From: Martelella endophytica
GTDB lineage: Bacteria > Pseudomonadota > Alphaproteobacteria > Rhizobiales > Rhizobiaceae
Length of the DNA: 64,000 bases
Direction: 5' to 3'
Assembly: GCF_000960975.1 (NCBI RefSeq)
Contig: NZ_CP010803.1
Location: forward strand, 2,632,405 to 2,696,404
Shown here piece after piece: positions 36,218-45,365 of this stretch; position 1 is the stretch's first letter, and every line of letters starts with the position of its first letter. The translations under genes and the position numbers were made by a program. The notes beneath the pieces were generated by a model. That model searched no databases. It worked only from the letters and a program-made list of their open reading frames with translations, and had not been told where the DNA came from.

Positions 36218-36463
36218 TCACTTTTCGCTGCGCACTAGCGGATAATCCGGCGCGTCGTACAGCATACGGATCTGTCTGTCGTCGTAGCGGTTTTCATCAA
36301 TCTCCAGCACCGATCCCCGAAGCTTGCAGCCTTCTCTCTCTTCCACGGCAAAACGCACCGCGTCAGCGGCAGTATCAAACCGTTTGTAGCGAGGGCCGCG
36401 GCTTCCCTTGGCCTTGCGACCGGGATAGAGGGCTGCTTCGACCTGATAGTCGAATTCGTTCAT
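36218..36463 (-). CDS. Small conserved hypothetical protein, 81 aa
   Basis: An 81-residue soluble protein beginning MNEFDYQVEAALYPGRKAK, with AGGA eight bases before the ATG at 36463. A mixed alpha/beta composition (KRFDTAADAVRFAVEE helix, then RGSVLEIDENRYD strands) is reminiscent of small rhizobial proteins of unknown function. It is separated from the transglutaminase gene by about 60 bases on the same strand and may be its first operon partner. Confidence 0.65.
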   Translation of the reverse strand: MNEFDYQVEAALYPGRKAKGSRGPRYKRFDTAADAVRFAVEEREGCKLRGSVLEIDENRYDDRQIRMLYDAPDYPLVRSEK

Positions 36464-36989
36464 CTGTTCATTCCTGTTGGAGAAAAGCCTTATGGCAAGC
36501 CGCGAGACAAGTTTTCGTCTCATACCGCTTCTTTTACACCTTACACGACAAATCCCACCTGCGTAAGCTATCGGCTCGATGCCTGGCGCAGTTAGCCAGA
36601 GGAAACCGAAGGCATCATGGAATTTCGCAAGACTGACATGCCTCAACGCCTTTGACCTCTGGACGGCAGTTGGGGTGCCTGTCGATGGGCATTCTGAAAT
36701 GCCAATCATGCATTTCACATTGAATGTCGGAAATCCATCTGTAGGACGTATCCGTTGGCAATATCGAAGGGCAATCTTTGGACGGGTGAATAACATCCAG
36801 GTCGACACGCTCCCCACTCAGTCAGTTGGTTGTCCAAATCGGGCCCGGGCGAGATGCCGGCTTCGTCCTCTGTTCGATTTCGCTGGATGCATTCATTAGC
36901 CCGGCGTTCCAAGGGGCGCAGACCCGGCAAACTATTGCTATCCAGAGCGCGCACATGCTGTTGTTCGGCGGCTCACAAAGGTGGTGACC
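36464..36989. other. Gene-free stretch before the helicase pseudogene
   Basis: Five hundred bases with frames on both strands but no recognisable family motif or ribosome-binding site. I see nothing assignable. Confidence 0.4.
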
Positions 36990-38241
36990 ATGACCCCGAA
37001 TACCGATAGCAACGCCAAATCCCCGATGCCGACATACATCCGGCGCTTGCCTCCGCCCTCGCGGCGAAAGGCTACAGCGCGCTGACGCCGGTCCAAATGG
37101 CGATGACGAATGAAGATCACGTTGACGCCGATCTGCTGGTGCGGCGCGACGAACGCGAACACGCCATCATCAATACGCTGCTCGATTCCGACAGTTCAAG
37201 CGCCCTGGTGTTCTGCCACACACGCGAAGCCGTTCGCTATCTGACGGCGCGCCTTTCAAATCGCGGCTTCGCGGTGGTTTCGCTTTCGGGCGAGATGGCA
37301 AAGTCGGAGCGGTCGAATGCGCTGCAATCCATGCGCGACGGGCGCTCGCATGTCTGCGTGGCGACCGATGTGGCTGCGCGCGGCATCGACCTTCCGAACC
37401 TCGACCTCGTGATCCACGCCGACGTGCCGAGCAACCCGGAAACGCTGCTGCATCGCTCCGGCCGGACCGGTCGCGCCGGTCGAAAGGGCGTCTGCGTGCT
37501 CATCGTCCCGGAAAACAGGCGCGGTGCTGCCCAGCGCGTGCTTTCATTGGCGAAGTTGACGGCGCCCGTCCGTGCAGCACCCGGCATTGCCGACATCGAG
37601 GCGCGCTACCGCCGGCGGATCATCGATGCCGCCGTCTCTTCCGCGCCGCCCGACGGAGCGGAAGCGGAGATCATCGCCGAATTGCTGGAGCGTGCGGGGC
37701 CCGAGCGCATCGCAGAGCGGCGTTCCTCCGCCTGCAACGGGCTGCTCACCCCGTTCCCGAGGAACTGTGGCCGCTTCCCGCCGAAACGCTCAAGGCGAAG
37801 ACTTCCGCTCGCGCCCGCCGGTCTGAAGACAAACACATGTCAGCACGCGAGCCGCGCAACACGGACTTGCAGGATGGCGTATGGTTCACCATCTCGCTCG
37901 GGCGCAAACAGCGTGCCGACCCGAAATTCCTGCTGCCCATGATCTGCAATGCCGGCGGTGTGACCAAACGCGATGTCGGCAGGATCAAGATCGATGACAC
38001 CGAAACCCGTTTCGAAATTTCCGCCGACAAGGCTGCCGATTACTCGGAACTGATCAGGCAGCCCGGCAGCCTCGAGAAAGGCATCAGGATCGCGCCGGCC
38101 GGCAAGATGCCCGAAAAGCCGAGACAAGCGAAACCGAAGTTCAAGCAGGACGGCAAGCCGGCCCGCAAACACCAGCCTCCGTCGGCCGACCGCGGCAAAG
38201 CGGCGAAACACAAGGCCCGCAAACCGAAGCGCCACGCCTGA
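36990..38241 (+). pseudogene. DEAD-box RNA helicase (DbpA-like), decayed
   Basis: The N-terminus starts MTPNTDSNAK at 36990, shifts by one base near 37015 into a frame reading IPDADIHPALASALAAKGY and LTPVQ (Q motif), then jumps straight from DADLLV to the second RecA lobe (ERSNALQSMRDGR, VATDVAARGIDLP, HRSGRTGRAGRKG). Motifs I, II and III, about 200 residues, are missing, so ATP binding is impossible. A second frameshift near 37740 separates the lobe from the C-terminal DbpA-type RNA-binding domain, DGVWFTISLGRK, and its basic tail (ends 38241). It is a dead gene with an internal deletion and two frameshifts. Confidence 0.8.
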
Positions 38242-38433
38242 TCGGCGCCTTCTGCCGTGCGCCGCCTTAATGACTGCTTTCGGGAACCACGCGCGCCCCA
38301 AGCCAACGTCCAAAATGGCGACGCATAGTCGCTGACGGCCCAGAACAGACGTCCGTACCAGGCGCTGCGGATGACCGGCCGCCGCTCTAAACTGCCCTTT
38401 CCCTCGATGTTTCCAGCCCGCGTTTCTGACGTT

Positions 38434-39329
38434 CTATGAACGCAAGAGACTTGCGGTTTCCGTCTGCAGGAATTCCACGAAAGCCCGTACGCGCGCGGGA
38501 ATGAAATGCGCAGAGGGATAGACCGCGTGGACTTCCAGTGGAGCATATTCATAGTCAGGGAGAACACGTTGCAAGCGCCCATCTTCCAACTCCCTGCTGA
38601 TCAATGGCATTTGCGCCGCGCCTAAACCAAGCCCCGCCACCAGCGCCCTCGTCAGCACGTAGGCATTATTGGCTTTAAAGACGGTTCTTACAGGGCATTC
38701 CTCAGGGCCAGCCGGGCCGATCAAGGGCATGCGTCTCCGTTAGGGGAAGCGTTGAAGCGCACTTGAACATGCTGTTTCAGATCCACGATGCTCTCCGGCA
38801 TCCCATTTGCCGCCAGATAAGCGGGAGAGGCCACCAGAATTCGACGCACCTCACCCAGGCGCCGCGCGACAAGAGTCGAAGAAGGCAAGGTCCCGAGGCG
38901 GATCGCGATATCGACGGCTTCAGCGGTGAGGTCTGCAATACGGTCGTCCAGCACCAGGTCCAGTTCCAGATCCGGGTGGAGCTGGTGAAACCTGACCGCA
39001 GCATTCGCGATATGGCTCTGCCCCAGCCCGATGGGCGCATGCACCCGGAGCGGCCCCCTGAATGCAGCCTTGCCATCGGACGCCACCTCGGTCGCTTCAT
39101 GAACCGCATCCAGGATGCCTAGGGATCGTCTGCGAAACTCCTCTCCGGCATCGGTCAGTGTCAATCGCCGGGTCGTTCGCTGGATCAGTCGGGTGCTGAG
39201 ATGCCGCTCCAGCGCTGCAATCTGCTGGCTGACCGCCGACTGGGACAGGCCCAGGTCCCGTCCCGCAGCCGTAAGGCTGCCGGTATTCGAGACGCGAAGG
39301 AAGATCGTCATTGCGCGCAGCATGTCCAT
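38434..39329 (-). pseudogene. LysR-family regulator with a frameshift
   Basis: The N-terminal part (39329 down to about 38730) carries an intact helix-turn-helix (VSNTGSLTAAGRDLG, SAVSQQIAALE) and the first half of the effector domain, ending at a stop just after NASPNGDA. The remainder of the effector domain, PLIGPAGPEECPV onward, continues in another frame from about 38730 to 38434. A single one-base indel near 38725-38735 explains it, so this is either a recent pseudogene or an assembly error. It diverges from the PRISE-like gene at 39437, which was its likely target. Confidence 0.75.
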
Positions 39330-39436
39330 CGAAATTCATTCGCTCAGATAATGGATCTTAGAAGATTTGGCCAACTTCTCGCATCATGACTTATGTGTGA
39401 AACCTTGTCCATCGCAATGCAAAATGGAGAAGAACA

Positions 39437-40504
39437 ATGGGAACCGCACCAAGAGTGGCGCTTGTGGTCGGGGCAAACGGCGTGATCGGCGGCAACCTGA
39501 TCGACTATCTGTCGACGCTGGATGACTGGCAGATCATCGGGCTGTCTCGTCGCGGCGGACAGTCCACCGAACGCATCCGCTACATCAGCGTCGATCTGTT
39601 GGATGCACAGGACACCAGCGCAAAGCTCTCGGGGCTCACCGAGGTCACGCATATCTTCTACGCAGCCTATCAGGATCGCCCGAGTTGGGCTGAACTGGTG
39701 CCCCCCAACCTCGCCATGCTGAGCAATGTGGTCGACGCAATCGAGCCGGTGGCACCGCGGCTGGAGCATGTCAGCCTGATGCAGGGATACAAGGTCTACG
39801 GGGCGCATCTCGGCCCGTTCAAGACACCGGCACGAGAGGACGACCCCGACCATATGCCGCCGGAGTTTAACATCGACCAGCAGGCCTTTCTCCAGCGTCG
39901 TCAGGCCGGCAATGACTGGTCATGGTCGGCACTGCGTCCCTCGGTCGTGATCGGCTTCGGCCTGGGAAATCCAATGAACCTCGCCATCGCAATCGCTGTC
40001 TACGCCTCGATGTCCAAGGAACTCGGGCTGCCCTTGCGGTTTCCGGGTAAGCCGGGTGCCTATGACAGCCTGCTGGAGATGACGGATGCCGCGCTCCTGG
40101 CCCATGCGACAGTCTGGGCCGCGACCACACCAGCCTGTGCCAACCAGGCGTTCAACATCACAAACGGCGACATGTTTCGCTGGTCCGAGATGTGGCCAAA
40201 AATCGCAAGATACTTCGACCTGGAGGTTGCGCCGCCTCTGCCCATGTCCCTGTCCACGATCATGGCAGACAAGGGTCCGCTCTGGGAGAACCTGGTATCC
40301 CGTTATGACTTGGCTGTTTCCTCCTACGAGCAGGTCTCTTCATGGGAGTTTGCAGATGGGGTGTTCGGCTGGAACTACGACTTCTTTTCTGACGGCTCGA
40401 AAGCAAGACGCTACGGCTTCCACGAATTCGTCTACACTGAAGCGATGTTTCTTTCGGTCTTCGACACGCTTCGAACGCGCGGGATAATACCGACCGCAAG
40501 TTAG
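39437..40504 (+). CDS. PRISE-like short-chain dehydrogenase (epimerase-fold)
   Basis: A 355-residue Rossmann-fold enzyme of the extended SDR type resembling PRISE (progesterone 5-beta-reductase/iridoid synthase-like) proteins. Features are the VVGANGVIGGN glycine motif, SRRG for NADPH, and the GYKVYGAHLGPFKTP segment with the Lys of the family. In the position where the family usually has NFYY with its catalytic Tyr, this protein reads EFNID, so the Tyr may be lost or displaced. The family reduces activated C=C bonds of enones with NADPH. AGGAGAACA... precedes the ATG at 39437. It is alone, divergent from the frameshifted LysR gene. Confidence 0.75.
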   Translation: MGTAPRVALVVGANGVIGGNLIDYLSTLDDWQIIGLSRRGGQSTERIRYISVDLLDAQDTSAKLSGLTEVTHIFYAAYQDRPSWAELVPPNLAMLSNVVDAIEPVAPRLEHVSLMQGYKVYGAHLGPFKTPAREDDPDHMPPEFNIDQQAFLQRRQAGNDWSWSALRPSVVIGFGLGNPMNLAIAIAVYASMSKELGLPLRFPGKPGAYDSLLEMTDAALLAHATVWAATTPACANQAFNITNGDMFRWSEMWPKIARYFDLEVAPPLPMSLSTIMADKGPLWENLVSRYDLAVSSYEQVSSWEFADGVFGWNYDFFSDGSKARRYGFHEFVYTEAMFLSVFDTLRTRGIIPTAS

Positions 40505-40892
40505 CGATTACAGCGATCTGGCTGGGCAAACACGATCAAGGAGGGGCTGGATGGTATGCGGTCAGAAAACCAATATGGGGCCAAGGCACCACGCGGATAG
40601 GGAGGGGACTGTCCTCGGGGCATGCCTACTCCCTGCGCTTAGCTGCCGTTTATTTCGACTGCCGCGAAGAAACGCTCCCCGCCCTTTTTTAGACGTTCGC
40701 ACGTTGCGCAACGAATGGCAGCTTTCAGGATAAGGTCGAGAGAGATCTAGTGGCCGAAATGGGGCGCAAAGCGGACAGCGTGCTCCGCTGAGAGGCGGAG
40801 CATGTCTCATCAACATGATCTGCTTTCTCCTGACTCGTGCTCACGGCAATACCTGCAGGACGTCCATCAACCTTTTACTCATCAACCTTTTA
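40505..40892. other. Gene-free stretch with repeat copy B
   Basis: No gene supported. It contains copy B of the dispersed repeat (40673-40729) and, at its right end, a short tandem repeat overlapping the integrase stop. Confidence 0.45.
40673..40729. repeat. Dispersed intergenic repeat, copy B
   Basis: Matches copy A at 1451-1505 with the same order of conserved blocks (CTCCCCGCCC, GACG, CGAATGGC, TTTCAGG). About three quarters of positions agree by eye. Confidence 0.5.
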
Positions 40893-40894
40893 CT
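40865..40894. repeat. Exact 15-base tandem duplication
   Basis: CATCAACCTTTTACT occurs twice in direct succession and ends on the stop codon of the integrase gene. Probably slippage; effect on the gene is nil or minimal. Confidence 0.85.
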
Positions 40895-42068
40895 ATTGTA
40901 TTTTTGCCGACAACCCTTGCGCCACGTGTGTCGAAATCCGATCTTGGATTTCTCTGATCGGATTATCGTCACGTGCGACATAGCGTCCGGTAACAGCAAT
41001 TGTTTTGTGCCCAAGTAGATCGCGGATCTGAAAAGCATTCGCTCCGCTTGAGCCCGCCATGGTTCCGACCATGTGTCGGAGGTCGTGTATTCTCAGATCT
41101 TCAAGGCCTGCTCTCTTCCGCAACTTGCGCCAGGCGCGTTCGGCATTGGATTTATCAAAAGGTGTTGTGCCCGACCCGGAGGTGAAGACAAACTCGCTGC
41201 CCGGAACCCTTTCCATGGAGGCTAAAAGATCAAGGGCGATTGTCGAGGTGACATGAGATCGTGCGCCTGCCTTAGCGTCTTTCAGATTGAGAACGCCGCG
41301 TTCGAAGTCGATTTCGGCCCAAGTCAACGAGAGCAGTTCTGAAAGGCGGCAGCCGGTAAGCGCGAGCAGGCGAAAGAAGTTGATCAAACCGGCCGAGACC
41401 GAGCCGTCTAGTTCGGCCGCACGAAACACCACCCCAATCTTTTCTAAGTCGGCATCGGGGATAGGTCGGTTGCGGATGTTTTCCTTGTAGCGTTGCAACT
41501 TGTTGACTGGGTTCGTGCCATCGTTTCGATATCCCCAGACCTCCGCAAGGTTGAAAGCTTTTGATATCACGGAAAGGACAAAGTTGGCCTGCCGGGGTGT
41601 TTCCCGCATGTTCCTGTGCAATTTGGCGATGTCCTGCCGCGTGACCTCTTTGACCTTAAGTTTGCCAAGGGCTGGACGGATGCGACGATCTACCAGGCGT
41701 TTTACCTCTGCCTGGGTCGTAGGCTTGTTATGAACCTCGACGTGGCTCGTAACGTATTCAGTCATGAGGTCGTCGACGGTCGGCTCGGCTTTCCATGCAG
41801 CGCGAGCCGCTACCGGGTCGCCTCCTTTCGATACCTCGTGGCGGACTTCGGCCGCGAGCTTCCGCGCTTGATCAGGGGTGATTTCACCATGTCGTCCAAG
41901 TGTCTTGCGTTTTGATCGACCGCCCGCATTGCGGTATTGTACAATGTAGCTCTTAACACCTGTTGGCTTGATGCGGATGCCGAAGCCCCGCAGCTCGTCA
42001 TCCCACACGACCTGTTCTTTATCGGTTGCTTTCAGTGTGTCGACGACACGCTTCGTCAGTTTGACCAT
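40893..42068 (-). CDS. Tyrosine recombinase, DUF4102/P4-type integrase
   Basis: A 391-residue integrase with an N-terminal arm-binding DUF4102 domain (residues 1-85, TKRVVDTLKATDKEQVVWDDELRGFGIRI), a core-binding domain (100-180) and the catalytic domain. Catalytic residues: Arg241 (TGCRLSE), Lys263, His328-x-x-Arg331 (HDLRH), His354 (LLGHK) and Tyr363 (TGRYV). AGGAACCACA precedes the ATG at 42068. It reads away from the tRNA-Arg remnant at 42401, about 330 bases off, and P4-type integrases favour tRNA targets, so it may belong to an element integrated at the same site. Confidence 0.9.
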   Translation of the reverse strand: MVKLTKRVVDTLKATDKEQVVWDDELRGFGIRIKPTGVKSYIVQYRNAGGRSKRKTLGRHGEITPDQARKLAAEVRHEVSKGGDPVAARAAWKAEPTVDDLMTEYVTSHVEVHNKPTTQAEVKRLVDRRIRPALGKLKVKEVTRQDIAKLHRNMRETPRQANFVLSVISKAFNLAEVWGYRNDGTNPVNKLQRYKENIRNRPIPDADLEKIGVVFRAAELDGSVSAGLINFFRLLALTGCRLSELLSLTWAEIDFERGVLNLKDAKAGARSHVTSTIALDLLASMERVPGSEFVFTSGSGTTPFDKSNAERAWRKLRKRAGLEDLRIHDLRHMVGTMAGSSGANAFQIRDLLGHKTIAVTGRYVARDDNPIREIQDRISTHVAQGLSAKIQ

Positions 42069-42400
42069 TGTGGTTCCTGTCGAGGGCTGCGACGGCATGA
42101 CGGCCTCTGACACCGACTGCATTCTCTCTAGCTATTTGAATTCAAAGTCTAATGACGGCGATGACAGCCGTGACAGCGACTGTCTTTCATTTCTGCGAGG
42201 TGGCTGCATTAACTTGTCTGAAACAGGCGTGGCGCAAAATCTGTTTCTTATTCGGGTAAGCGCCAGGTAAGCATGAGGTAAGCAGAGTGGGTAGAACTGT
42301 AGCGCGTTTCATCGTATTCAATGTTAAAATTAATGGCGTTAAATCAATGATATAACGTACTCAATCGTAGATCAAGGTATTAGTGAGTATGCGGATATAA

Positions 42401-42450
42401 CAGATTCCTAATCTGAGGGTCACGCGTTCGAATCGCGTCGGGATCACCAA
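42401..42450 (+). other. tRNA-Arg(CCT) 3' remnant, left attachment site
   Basis: The stretch holds an anticodon arm CAGATTCCTAATCTG (anticodon CCT), a T-arm with GTTCGAATC, an acceptor 3' strand and CCA (42447-42449). No acceptor or D-arm half lies upstream, so it is not a complete tRNA. Bases 42418-42450 recur at 56272-56304 with one mismatch, giving direct repeats around a 13.85 kb segment. Read as an attachment site. The surrounding gap 42069-42503 holds nothing else. Confidence 0.75.
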
Positions 42451-42503
42451 AGATTTCAATCAGATAGTCTATCATGCGTTCCTACACGTTCCCGACGGCG
42501 TTC

Positions 42504-43718
42504 CTACACGTCTGTTTTCTGTGTGTTCATGGCCTTTCTGCGGGCGATTCGAAGCTCGGCGACATGGCGTGTTTTCTCCAGTGTCGTGCGATTGTAGCGC
42601 GTCGTCGTTTGGATGTTTTTATGGTTTGCGTGGTGGCGCAGATGTTCGATATCGGCACCTGCATCCGAGCCTTCCGTCACGCCACCGGCTCGACTATCCC
42701 TGTTCCAGACATCTTTCGGAACGCCTGCTTCAGTCGCGACCTCACGCCAGATTTTGTAGAAATAACGATAGCGATACGGAAGGCCGGTCGTTTCGGATTT
42801 TACCACCGGCCCGACTCTCTGGTCCTGGGGCACCATATCCAGTAGCTTTTGGAGCATTGGGTATGCGTGTGTGTCATGCTCTGCCGTCTGCCCAGTTTTG
42901 CTCGTTGGCTTTGATAACACGCCATCTGCGCCAATATGCGACCACAATAGCCCGTCGACCCAACGCTGGCCACGATCAACAATACCGCCGGTCTCTGGAT
43001 CTTTGGTTCTCTCCCAACGACCAATGACATCTATCTGTCTCAAAGTCAGGTCGAACTGGAGTGCCTGGGCGATGGCGATCGACAATAGCCCTTTTTCGAT
43101 GGCTCTTTCGCAAATTGTCTGGGCTTGGTCGTAGGTAACTGACTTGGTGCGTGCCGCTGGCGCGGTAAATTCCATGCCGGAAAGGATCGTTGCGAGACGA
43201 AAGCATTCAGCGATATTCATAACCACGCCGAACTTGATTACTATCCGGAGCAGTTGCATAGCCTTATAGGCGCGCCGTTGACGTTCTGGTTTGCCCCCGC
43301 TCGCAGGCAGTTTAAAATTGTTGTACCACCGGACGAAGTCGAGCCCAGTCAGCTTTCCCAGACGGCGAGCTCCGACCGATTTTTCCAATAGCCCGAGGCT
43401 CTCGTCATACATTGCGCGCGTATTCGCTTTAACATGATTGTAAGGGCTCTCTGGTGTTGTCTGATAAAGGCGGATCAACGATCTCAAAGTACCGTCGTAT
43501 CGTTTGTTCTGCCCTCTGTCTTGTTGCGACAGCCACTCTTTCAATTCTGCAGTGAGGACACGGCAACGATGCCTGATTTCATTGTCATCGCCGTGCACGC
43601 GAACGGTTTTGATCGGATAACCTGCAGTGTCGCGGGAAACCGCTGACGCAACCCAATAATACGCGACCGTGCCATTTGTCCTGCGCCTTGCTTTCAGGCC
43701 GGGTGCTTTCAATTCCAT
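42504..43718 (-). CDS. Tyrosine recombinase (phage-type integrase) of the island
   Basis: A 404-residue integrase-like protein. In the catalytic half I see Arg227 (FDLTLRQIDVIG), Arg343 in box II (NRDSRAG, with Asp where His is usual), His366 (NHKNIQTTTRY) and Tyr375. The N-terminal half (1-190) contains basic arm-type and core-binding regions. The altered box II occurs in some phage-like recombinases, so activity is uncertain. Its stop lies 54 bases from the tRNA-Arg repeat, the usual position of an island integrase, and its start overlaps the small excisionase-like relic. Confidence 0.82.
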   Translation of the reverse strand: MELKAPGLKARRRTNGTVAYYWVASAVSRDTAGYPIKTVRVHGDDNEIRHRCRVLTAELKEWLSQQDRGQNKRYDGTLRSLIRLYQTTPESPYNHVKANTRAMYDESLGLLEKSVGARRLGKLTGLDFVRWYNNFKLPASGGKPERQRRAYKAMQLLRIVIKFGVVMNIAECFRLATILSGMEFTAPAARTKSVTYDQAQTICERAIEKGLLSIAIAQALQFDLTLRQIDVIGRWERTKDPETGGIVDRGQRWVDGLLWSHIGADGVLSKPTSKTGQTAEHDTHAYPMLQKLLDMVPQDQRVGPVVKSETTGLPYRYRYFYKIWREVATEAGVPKDVWNRDSRAGGVTEGSDAGADIEHLRHHANHKNIQTTTRYNRTTLEKTRHVAELRIARRKAMNTQKTDV

Positions 43719-43900
43719 GTTTCTTCTCCATCTAGGCCGGGATTGGCCTGCACTGCAGATTCGACCAATCCATAGCGACGATCAAGAAATGCTTCGCATG
43801 CCGGCCAGTAGCGGCGGTTAAAGAAGAGCGGATCTGGTGTTGGAAAACCTGACTTTGTGAGCGCGGGAAGTGCGGACTTCAGCTGATTGTCAATCAGCGT
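43709..43900 (-). pseudogene. Excisionase/AlpA-like small gene truncated by IS21 element
   Basis: Upstream of the integrase and overlapping its start, the frame reads TLIDNQLKSALPALTKSGFP, then PTPDPLFFNRRYWPACEAFL and DRRYGLVESAVQANPGLDG, ending at 43709. The RRYWPACEAFLDRRYGL signature is typical of small DNA-binding proteins next to phage-type integrases. The 5' end is missing: at 43901 the sequence enters the IS21 end. The family call is from memory of the pattern and is moderate. Confidence 0.5.
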
Positions 43901-45365
43901 TGTAATGGGACCCCATTTAGGCGTCCAAAAGGAACCCCTCCCTTGGGTTGCACTCGGCGATCAGCGCGCGCAGGCCCGGAGCCATCAATTTAGCGTAGAG
44001 GCTTGCGGGCGCGGGTTGTTTGGCTTCTTCGGCTTTAGCTTTGAGAACGGTTTCTGAAGCGCCAGGATTCGTTTCCGGTTTCGATGATCTCGCAGTGGTG
44101 CGTGAGCCGGTCGAGGAGCGCAGCGGTCATCTTTGCGTCGCCAAACACGGCCGAAGCAGCGCTCATGCTGACCGATCTCGACGCCATCCTGGCGAATGAC
44201 GATGTGCTCAGCGTATGCGTGGATCTCGGCCGGACGGCCCACAGCGGTCGACAGTACGGAATACTTGTTGTTGTCGAAGCGGACGAGGCAAGTCTTGCCG
44301 ATCGCGGCCTGAACAGCATGGAAGCCATCGAACTTGCCCGGGTATCCGATCAGATTGGATCGCTCTTCCTCGAAGACGTCCCAGACCGTGCGCTGTGGCT
44401 GATCGACATGTTTGTGGGCACGGGCGTAATTGATGCATTTGTCCAGCAGCCACCCGTTCAGCTCCCCATAGGACTTGAAGCGTAGTCTTGGTGTGAAGAA
44501 GCGCTCCCTGACCAGGTTAACCTGGTTCTCGACCTGTCCCTTCTCCCAGCCGGACGCCGGCGTACAGGCCACTGGCTCGACAAGGAAATGACTGCACATC
44601 TGTGAGACAAACGGCGGTTGTATTGCCTTTCCTTGCCGACAAAGACCGTCTCCACCGCGGTCTTCATGTTGTCATAGATCCCGCGCGTACAAGCCCCGCC
44701 GAAGAAGGCGAATGCCCGGTCATGGGCGTCGAAGACCATCTCCTGTGTCTCTCGCGGATAGGCCCTTACATACATCATCCGGCTGTGGCAGAGCCGGACA
44801 TGCGCCACCTTGATGGTTGTCGTCACGCCGTTCAGCACGACAATCTCGTGGCTCCAGTCGAACTGGTAGGCCTCACCGGGTGCGTAATAGAGCGGCACAT
44901 AGGCTTCTGTCGAAACAGAACCGCGCTCCTTAGACCATTTGCGGGCATAACGCCGGACGGCATCGTAGCCGCCTTCGTAACCTTGATCGCGCAGATCTTC
45001 ATATATCCGGATGAGCGTCAGCCGTTCGCGCGACGGCTTGGCATCATTGGCGAGCAGTATTCCATCGAGCTGGTCCTGCCACGGTCCAAGCTTCGGGCGA
45101 GGCTGCGTCGTGCGCTCATAGGAGAACGCTGTCTCACCACCGCGCAGAACCTTCCGTACCACTTTACGCGAAATGCCCAATTCCCGGCAGATCGCTTTGA
45201 TCGGCATGCCTTGCGTCAGGGCAAGCCGGCGTATCTTCGCAATTGTTTCCACAACAAGCATCCAAATAAAAAGCCTCCGAGATAAACCGGAGGCTGTTGT
45301 AACCCCTGTGCCAGAAGGGGTCCCTTTTGGAAGCCGATCACCCCTCTAACGGGGTCCTTATTCCA
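43901..45365 (-). mobile_element. IS21-family insertion sequence, internally deleted
   Basis: The ends match each other in inverted orientation: the left one starts TGTAATGGGACCCC and has GGCGTCCAAAAGGAACCCCT inside; the right one, read inward on the opposite strand, starts TGGAATAAGGACCCC and has GGCTTCCAAAAGGGACCCCT. Such multiple terminal repeats are a mark of the IS21 family. At 1465 bases it is far shorter than the usual 2.5 kb because most of istB is gone. I did not find a clear target duplication. Confidence 0.75.
43985..45261 (-). pseudogene. istA: istA transposase, frameshifted and fused to an istB tail
   Basis: From 45261 the N-terminal IstA sequence is clear: a helix-turn-helix (LALTQGMPIKAICRELGISR), then the DDE core with FDWSHE and IYDNMK. 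A frameshift near 44590 moves the rest to another frame (SGWEKGQVENQVN with the catalytic Glu region, to about 44160). The 3' part of istA then joins the very end of ist[21 protein letters not shown] and ETGNESWRF, with stop at 44035. The ATP-binding part of IstB is absent. The element cannot move by itself. Confidence 0.8.

Noticed and set aside
36579..36899. 106-codon frame in the gap before the helicase relic
   Set aside because: No motif, no ribosome-binding site, no plausible start context.
42401..42450. Functional tRNA-Arg gene
   Set aside because: Anticodon arm, T-arm and CCA are present but no acceptor 5' strand or D-arm occurs within 80 bases upstream.
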